From NCBI GenBank assembly GCA_005800865.1, contig SYEI01000437.1, positions 1 through 9,352 of the forward strand: a stretch of 9,352 bases of DNA, written 5' to 3'. The notes under the pieces were generated by a model, which saw only the letters and a program-made list of their open reading frames with translations, was not told the DNA's origin and did not search any database. A program made the position numbers and the translations under genes. The stretch is from Bacteroidota bacterium. GTDB taxonomy: Bacteria; Bacteroidota; Bacteroidia; B-17B0; Aurantibacillaceae. Shown in pieces: positions 6,264 through 9,352 of the stretch (positions within the stretch are counted from its first letter, which is position 1; every line of letters starts with the position of its first letter).

Positions 6264-7437
6264 TAAAGCACCATATCCTGCTAACGATGGAAGTTCTATT
6301 GCCATTAGCACATTAGCCGAGGGCTTAGCCGACAATGGCGTGGAGTTACATTTGCTACCTATTAACACTAAAAAACATTTTAAACCTGAAGAAAATATTG
6401 GTACTGAATTTAAACAGAAAACCAATTATCAATCCGTTTATCGTAATGCAGATACTAGTATTTCTGGCGCTTTTTTAAATTTATTTTCATCTCAATCCTA
6501 TTTTGTAAGTCGTTTCTTTTTTAAAGAATATGAAACGCAACTAATCCATAAATTAAAAAATCACACCTTCGATATTATTCAAATTGAGGGTGTATTTATG
6601 GCAACTTATATTCCCACTATTCAACAATATTCAAAAGCTAAAATTATTTTAAGAAGCCATAATGTGGAGCATCAAATATGGGAACGTCATTTAACCAACG
6701 AAAAAAATGGAATCAAAAAAACGTATTTAAGTTTACAAAACAGTCGTTTAAAATCGTTTGAAATAAATGCTTTTAATCAAGTGGATGCAATTGTTACCAT
6801 TACTGATGAAGACAAGAAAACCATTGGTAGCCTCTGTCCAAATAAACCTATTCATACTTGCTTAACGGGTATTAATTTAAATAGCTACAAGCAAGTAATT
6901 GAACCAACTCATCCCAACACCTTGTTTCATTTTGCTTCGATGGATTGGATGCCAAATATTGAAGCAGTAGACTGGTTATTAAAAGAAGTTTGGAACGATG
7001 TTTTAAAACACCAACCTAATGCAAAATTAGTGTTAGCTGGCCGAGGTATGCCCGATAGATTTAAAAAATTAGCTTCGGCAAATATTACAATTATTGATGA
7101 TGTAAAAGATTCGGCTGAATTTTATAAAACATACGATGTGATGTTGGTTCCTTTATGGAGCGGTAGTGGCTTAAGAATTAAATTAGTAGAAGGCTTGGCT
7201 TATGGCAAAGCTATTATTACTACGAGTATTGGGGCCGAAGGTATTCCCTACTCTTCTGAGAAAGATCTATTAATTGCCGATTCGGGAGAAGATTTCACTA
7301 AAGCAATTATTGATCTTTTTACTAATAATGAAAAAAAACAAAGCTTACAATCAGCGGCAAGAAAATTAGCCGAACAAACTTTTGATTACAAATCAATCGC
7401 CAAACGACTGATTAGTTTTTATGAAGAGATTAAATAA
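6241..7437 (+). CDS. Glycosyltransferase family 4 (group 1)
   Basis: A 398-residue GT-B-fold, retaining-type glycosyltransferase, probably cytosolic or membrane-associated and acting in cell-surface glycan assembly. The N-terminal domain begins MKILQLCNKAPYPANDG, with the glycine-containing acceptor/donor loop at about 11-18. HNVEHQIW (140-147) and ITDED (187-191) fit the interdomain region, and FASMDWMPN (231-239) starts the C-terminal domain. The donor-binding motif SGSGLRIKLVEGLAYGKAI (307-325) supplies Arg312, Lys314 and Glu317. The frame is open back to an ATG at 6178, but that would add 21 residues unlike the family and lie wholly inside the permease gene. The ATG at 6241 gives the canonical beta-strand start. 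It overlaps the last 23 nt of the permease gene in another frame, so translation is probably coupled. Sugar and acceptor are unknown. Confidence 0.9.
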   Translation: MKILQLCNKAPYPANDGSSIAISTLAEGLADNGVELHLLPINTKKHFKPEENIGTEFKQKTNYQSVYRNADTSISGAFLNLFSSQSYFVSRFFFKEYETQLIHKLKNHTFDIIQIEGVFMATYIPTIQQYSKAKIILRSHNVEHQIWERHLTNEKNGIKKTYLSLQNSRLKSFEINAFNQVDAIVTITDEDKKTIGSLCPNKPIHTCLTGINLNSYKQVIEPTHPNTLFHFASMDWMPNIEAVDWLLKEVWNDVLKHQPNAKLVLAGRGMPDRFKKLASANITIIDDVKDSAEFYKTYDVMLVPLWSGSGLRIKLVEGLAYGKAIITTSIGAEGIPYSSEKDLLIADSGEDFTKAIIDLFTNNEKKQSLQSAARKLAEQTFDYKSIAKRLISFYEEIK

Positions 7438-7467
7438 AAAATCCCCTACTAAAAGCAGAGGATTTTT
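7437..7467. terminator. Terminator hairpin between convergent genes
   Basis: Arms AAAAATCC (7437-7444) and GGATTTTT (7460-7467) are exact reverse complements. Two more pairs (C7446-G7458, T7447-A7457) follow after one C-A mismatch, and the loop is about nine bases. A and T runs on the outer sides allow it to act in both directions. It begins on the last base of the GT4 stop codon and lies 19 bp from the end of the opposing lipoprotein gene. Confidence 0.75.
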
Positions 7468-7486
7468 AAATCTATATAAAAAGATA

Positions 7487-7843
7487 TTATTTTAAAATAA
7501 TGTCTTTGGTAACTGTTTTACCTTCTTCTAATTTCACAATACCAACACCTGTTAAACCTGCAGATATTGCTTTAACATCCATAATAGCTGGTAATTTAAA
7601 CGTATAAGAACTTGAACCACCACCATCAGATAGGCCTTCTGCTTTTAAATCAGCTTCAACCGTTGCACCAGATGATGTTTTAACATTTGCATATAATTTT
7701 ACTGTAGCTGCGCCAATAGCATTCCCTAAGGCATCGTGAGTTGTAATAATTAATTTACAGTCAGTATTCTTTTGGCATGAACTGTTTAAACCTAAAGTAA
7801 TTAGACCAAAAGCTAATGTTGCGAAAAATAATTTTAGTTTCAT
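7487..7843 (-). CDS. Small predicted lipoprotein with one beta-sandwich-like domain
   Basis: A 118-residue exported protein of unknown function. The N terminus MKLKLFFATLAFGLITLGLN is a signal peptide, and Cys23 in NSSC is the likely lipidated residue; Asn at -3 is not classic but Bacteroidota lipoboxes are permissive. The mature part, about 95 residues, has the strand pattern of a carboxypeptidase-regulatory/transthyretin-like fold: CKLIITTHDALGNAIGAATV (strand, turn with Gly, Ala-Thr-Val strand), then a glycine-serine loop (SDGGGSSS, 72-79), then Tyr-Thr-Phe and Val-Lys-Ala strands, and a final GKTVTKDIIL strand. Such single domains are common on Bacteroidota cell surfaces, usually fused to larger proteins; here it stands alone. 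No enzymatic motif is visible. It is the only gene of its transcription unit, convergent with GT4 and divergent from the prolyl isomerase. Confidence 0.8.
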   Translation of the reverse strand: MKLKLFFATLAFGLITLGLNSSCQKNTDCKLIITTHDALGNAIGAATVKLYANVKTSSGATVEADLKAEGLSDGGGSSSYTFKLPAIMDVKAISAGLTGVGIVKLEEGKTVTKDIILK

Positions 7844-7871
7844 TTTATTTTTATATTAATTATATTGGATT

Positions 7872-7892
7872 AATATTTGTACCCCAAATATA
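7872..7892. promoter_or_regulatory. Face-to-face -7 elements forming an inverted repeat
   Basis: ATATTTG (7873-7879) and CAAATAT (7885-7891) are perfect inverted repeats five bases apart. Read on the minus strand, 7885-7892 is TATATTTG, a full -7 match, giving the small lipoprotein gene a leader of about 35 nt. Read on the plus strand, 7872-7879 is AATATTTG, one base off the consensus, with TTTT at the -33 position, giving the isomerase gene a leader of about 19 nt. The two transcripts would start inside each other's promoter. Confidence 0.45.
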
Positions 7893-7901
7893 AAGAAAAA
7901 A

Positions 7902-8747
7902 ATGATTAGAAAGTATCTAAAACACATATTATTGAGTATAAGCCTGATTTTAGTTATTAAACAAGGATTTTCTCAAACATTTTCTCCAGAAACAATTCTA
8001 ATTTCAACGCCTTATGGGAACATGAAGCTTAAATTATTTAACGAAACTCCTAAACATCGTGATAATTTCTTGAAACTTGTAAAAGAACATTTTTACGACA
8101 GTTTATTGTTCCACAGGGTAATTGAAGGATTTATGATACAAGGTGGCGACCCCGACAGTAAACATGCCGAACCTGCAAAATTATTGGGAGATGGAGATTT
8201 AAAGTATACTATTCCAGCTGAATTTATTCCCACACTGTGCCATAAAAAAGGAATGTTATGCGCTGCCAGAAATGGCGATGACGTAAATCCTGAAAAAGCA
8301 TCCTCTGCCGCTCAGTTTTATATTGTACAAGGCAAAGTAAGAACCGAAGAAGATTTAATTTCATTTGAAAAAAGAATCAACAAACCTATCATTGCTAAAA
8401 TAAAAGAAGAGATTTTAAACAAGACTGAAAACGCTGACTTAAAAGAAAAAATAGCCATTGCAAAAAAAGAGCAAAACAATGATAGCTTAATGGTTTATTT
8501 TAAGACGGTAAATAAATTAGTGGAAGATGAATATGCCAAAACGCCGCATTACACGTTCCCTCCCGAACATAAAACCATTTATAAAACCATTGGAGGTACA
8601 CCACATTTAGATAGCCAATACACTATTTTTGGCGAGGTGATTGAAGGTTTAGAAGTCATAGATAAAATAGCAACTGTTGGTAAAAACAAAGACGATAGAC
8701 CTTTGATTGATATTAGGATGACAATATTGACTATTGATCAGAAATAA
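7902..8747 (+). CDS. Exported cyclophilin-type peptidyl-prolyl isomerase with a large insertion
   Basis: A 281-residue prolyl cis-trans isomerase that assists folding of exported proteins. Residues 1-24 (MIRKYLKHILLSISLILVIK then QGFS) form a signal peptide; cleavage near Ser24-Gln25 would release it to the periplasm. No lipobox cysteine is present. The cyclophilin core shows FHRVIEGFMIQGGDP (70-84), containing catalytic Arg72 plus Phe77, Met78 and Gln80, then SSAAQFYI (134-141) and GGTPHLDSQYTIFGEVIEG (231-249). The tryptophan that binds cyclosporin in human CypA is His235 here, as in many bacterial forms. Between QFYI and the HLD motif, where ordinary cyclophilins have about ten residues, this protein has roughly 85 (about 145-228), highly charged and lysine/glutamate-rich with predicted helices. 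The catalytic residues flanking it are intact, so the enzyme should be active. The ATG at 7902 is directly preceded by an A-rich leader. Confidence 0.93.
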   Translation: MIRKYLKHILLSISLILVIKQGFSQTFSPETILISTPYGNMKLKLFNETPKHRDNFLKLVKEHFYDSLLFHRVIEGFMIQGGDPDSKHAEPAKLLGDGDLKYTIPAEFIPTLCHKKGMLCAARNGDDVNPEKASSAAQFYIVQGKVRTEEDLISFEKRINKPIIAKIKEEILNKTENADLKEKIAIAKKEQNNDSLMVYFKTVNKLVEDEYAKTPHYTFPPEHKTIYKTIGGTPHLDSQYTIFGEVIEGLEVIDKIATVGKNKDDRPLIDIRMTILTIDQK

Positions 8748-8758
8748 ATTTAGCTAAA

Positions 8759-8834
8759 AATCGGTATTTAGTTGCGCTATTTTTAAATTAAATAAGATGC
8801 GAAAACCCCTTCGAATAATCAAAAAATACCGATT
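8759..8834. repeat. 76-bp element bounded by perfect 11-bp inverted repeats
   Basis: AATCGGTATTT (8759-8769) and AAATACCGATT (8824-8834) are exact reverse complements separated by 54 nt. The inside is mostly AT-rich but holds a small hairpin, CGAA (8800-8803) with TTCG (8810-8813) around a C-run loop. Immediately to the left is a 10-bp perfect palindrome TTTAGCTAAA (8749-8758), just after the isomerase stop codon. There is no T-run after the right arm, so it is not a standard terminator. It could be a structured 3' UTR, a small RNA or a relic of a miniature element; which one is unknown. Confidence 0.5.
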
Positions 8835-8845
8835 AATATGAATAA

Positions 8846-8877
8846 TTTGCCGATGTAAATAAACTTTTTTACATTTG
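8846..8877 (+). promoter_or_regulatory. Promoter of the STAS-like gene, predicting a near-leaderless mRNA
   Basis: TTTG (8846-8849) and TACATTTG (8870-8877) are full matches to the Bacteroidota -33 and -7 elements with centres exactly 26 bp apart, the best promoter in the window. The -7 element ends five bases before the ATG at 8883, so transcription should begin about 0-5 nt from the start codon. A 7-bp inverted repeat, ATGTAAA (8853-8859) and TTTACAT (8868-8874), occupies the spacer and overlaps the -7 element, a place where a repressor could block RNA polymerase. Confidence 0.6.
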
Positions 8878-8882
8878 AATAA

Positions 8883-9290
8883 ATGGAAGATATTGTTCAT
8901 AGTAATAGTTTAATTCATGTAACTTATAGAAGGGACAAGATTATTCATTTACACTATTTAACTGATGATATGACCTTAGAAAACAGTAAGGAAATATTAA
9001 AATTTACTCGCTCGCATTCTCCTTGGAAACTCTCTCCAATATTATTAACGGGAGGAGATTTTATGAATCAAGATAAGGAATCCAGAGAATTTAATGGTAG
9101 CCCTGAAGTTATTCAGTATTGCTCAGCAATGGCATTTATATCTGATAGTTTAGCAAAAAAATTATTAGCTAATTTTTTTATTTCAATTAATAAAGATAAA
9201 GTGCCAATGAAGTTTTTTAATAATGAAAAAGATGCCCTAATATGGTTATCCCAATTTAAAACCGTTTCATTAGAGGGAGATGTTTTGTAA
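8883..9290 (+). CDS. STAS/SpoIIAA-like protein, DUF7793-type
   Basis: A 135-residue cytosolic protein without signal peptide or membrane segment. It resembles the small STAS/SEC14-like proteins of Bacteroidota now grouped as DUF7793: an N-terminal strand pair (about 10-26), a helix starting TLENSKEIL (31-39), a strand SPILLTGGDF (51-60) where family members carry a variant of PVLIDxxG, a helix, then AMAFISDSLAKKLLANFFI (82-100) and the closing KVPMKFFNNEKDALIWL (106-122). Such proteins are often single genes and their role is unknown; an anti-sigma-antagonist-like regulatory function is only suggested by the fold. In classic SpoIIAA a serine is phosphorylated in the region after the central strand; I cannot assign an equivalent with confidence. 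The gene is alone, with a very short predicted leader, and ends in tandem stops (TAA TAA at 9288-9293). Confidence 0.78.
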   Translation: MEDIVHSNSLIHVTYRRDKIIHLHYLTDDMTLENSKEILKFTRSHSPWKLSPILLTGGDFMNQDKESREFNGSPEVIQYCSAMAFISDSLAKKLLANFFISINKDKVPMKFFNNEKDALIWLSQFKTVSLEGDVL

Positions 9291-9295
9291 TAATC

Positions 9296-9322
9296 GATAA
9301 AATTAAAAAAACTAGTTTTATC
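9296..9322. other. AT-rich hairpin after the STAS-like gene
   Basis: GATAAAATTA (9296-9305) pairs with TAGTTTTATC (9313-9322) through nine Watson-Crick pairs and one G-T wobble around a seven-base loop. It lies six bases after the stop codon, but no T-run follows it, so it is at most a weak terminator. The remaining bases to 9352 contain an ATG at 9348 that may begin another gene; too little is visible to say. Confidence 0.35.
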
Positions 9323-9352
9323 CAAATTTACTTGCATTTTCAACAATATGAA

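Noticed and set aside
9113..9346. Minus-strand open frame of 77 codons
   Set aside because: It is antisense to the conserved C-terminal half of the STAS-like gene.
1..9352. CRISPR array, transposon ends, prophage, toxin-antitoxin or defence system
   Set aside because: No regularly spaced direct repeats, transposase or integrase motifs, phage proteins or paired small toxin/antitoxin genes were found; the region is ordinary chromosomal gene content.

Overview
The window is AT-rich chromosomal DNA from a member of the Bacteroidota. Several things point there: candidate promoters of the Bacteroidota type (a -7 element TAnnTTTG, in two cases with a TTTG element about 25-26 bp upstream), no clear Shine-Dalgarno sequences, a tRNA gene without an encoded CCA end, a GlmM with a GEGNGG sugar loop, a long LptF/LptG-type permease, a DUF7793-like STAS-related protein and Bacteroidota-style lipoproteins. 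I cannot name a genus.

Layout. Positions 2-844 (+) hold the C-terminal part of a phosphoglucosamine/phosphohexose mutase cut by the window edge. It is followed by a NifS/IscS-type cysteine desulfurase (920-2047, +), which converges with only 1 bp of spacing on a HAD-family phosphatase (2049-2678, -). A tRNA with anticodon CAU (2744-2817, +) lies next, with back-to-back promoters between it and the HAD gene. It ends at a perfect 47-bp palindrome that probably also terminates the opposing operon. That operon (4739 to 2884, -) encodes a GT2 glycosyltransferase and then a 361-residue lipoprotein of unknown function. Divergent from it, an LptF/LptG-type permease with a TTG start (4815-6263, +) overlaps a GT4 glycosyltransferase (6241-7437, +) by 23 nt. 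A second hairpin separates this pair from a small lipoprotein (7487-7843, -). Divergent from that is a secreted cyclophilin-type prolyl isomerase with a large insertion (7902-8747, +). A 135-nt intergenic region with several inverted repeats then leads to a STAS-like DUF7793-type gene (8883-9290, +), whose best promoter sits almost on top of the start codon.

Function. The central part is envelope-related: two glycosyltransferases of different folds, a lipopolysaccharide-export-type permease, two lipoproteins and an exported prolyl isomerase. The left part is housekeeping: amino-sugar activation, sulfur transfer, a small-molecule phosphatase and a tRNA. There is no CRISPR array, transposase, phage gene, toxin-antitoxin pair or recognisable defence system. 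I do not see a clearly new multigene system. The most interesting material is non-coding: the inverted-repeat element at 8759-8834 and the near-leaderless promoter plus palindrome at 8846-8885. No stretch over 300 bases lacks a gene.
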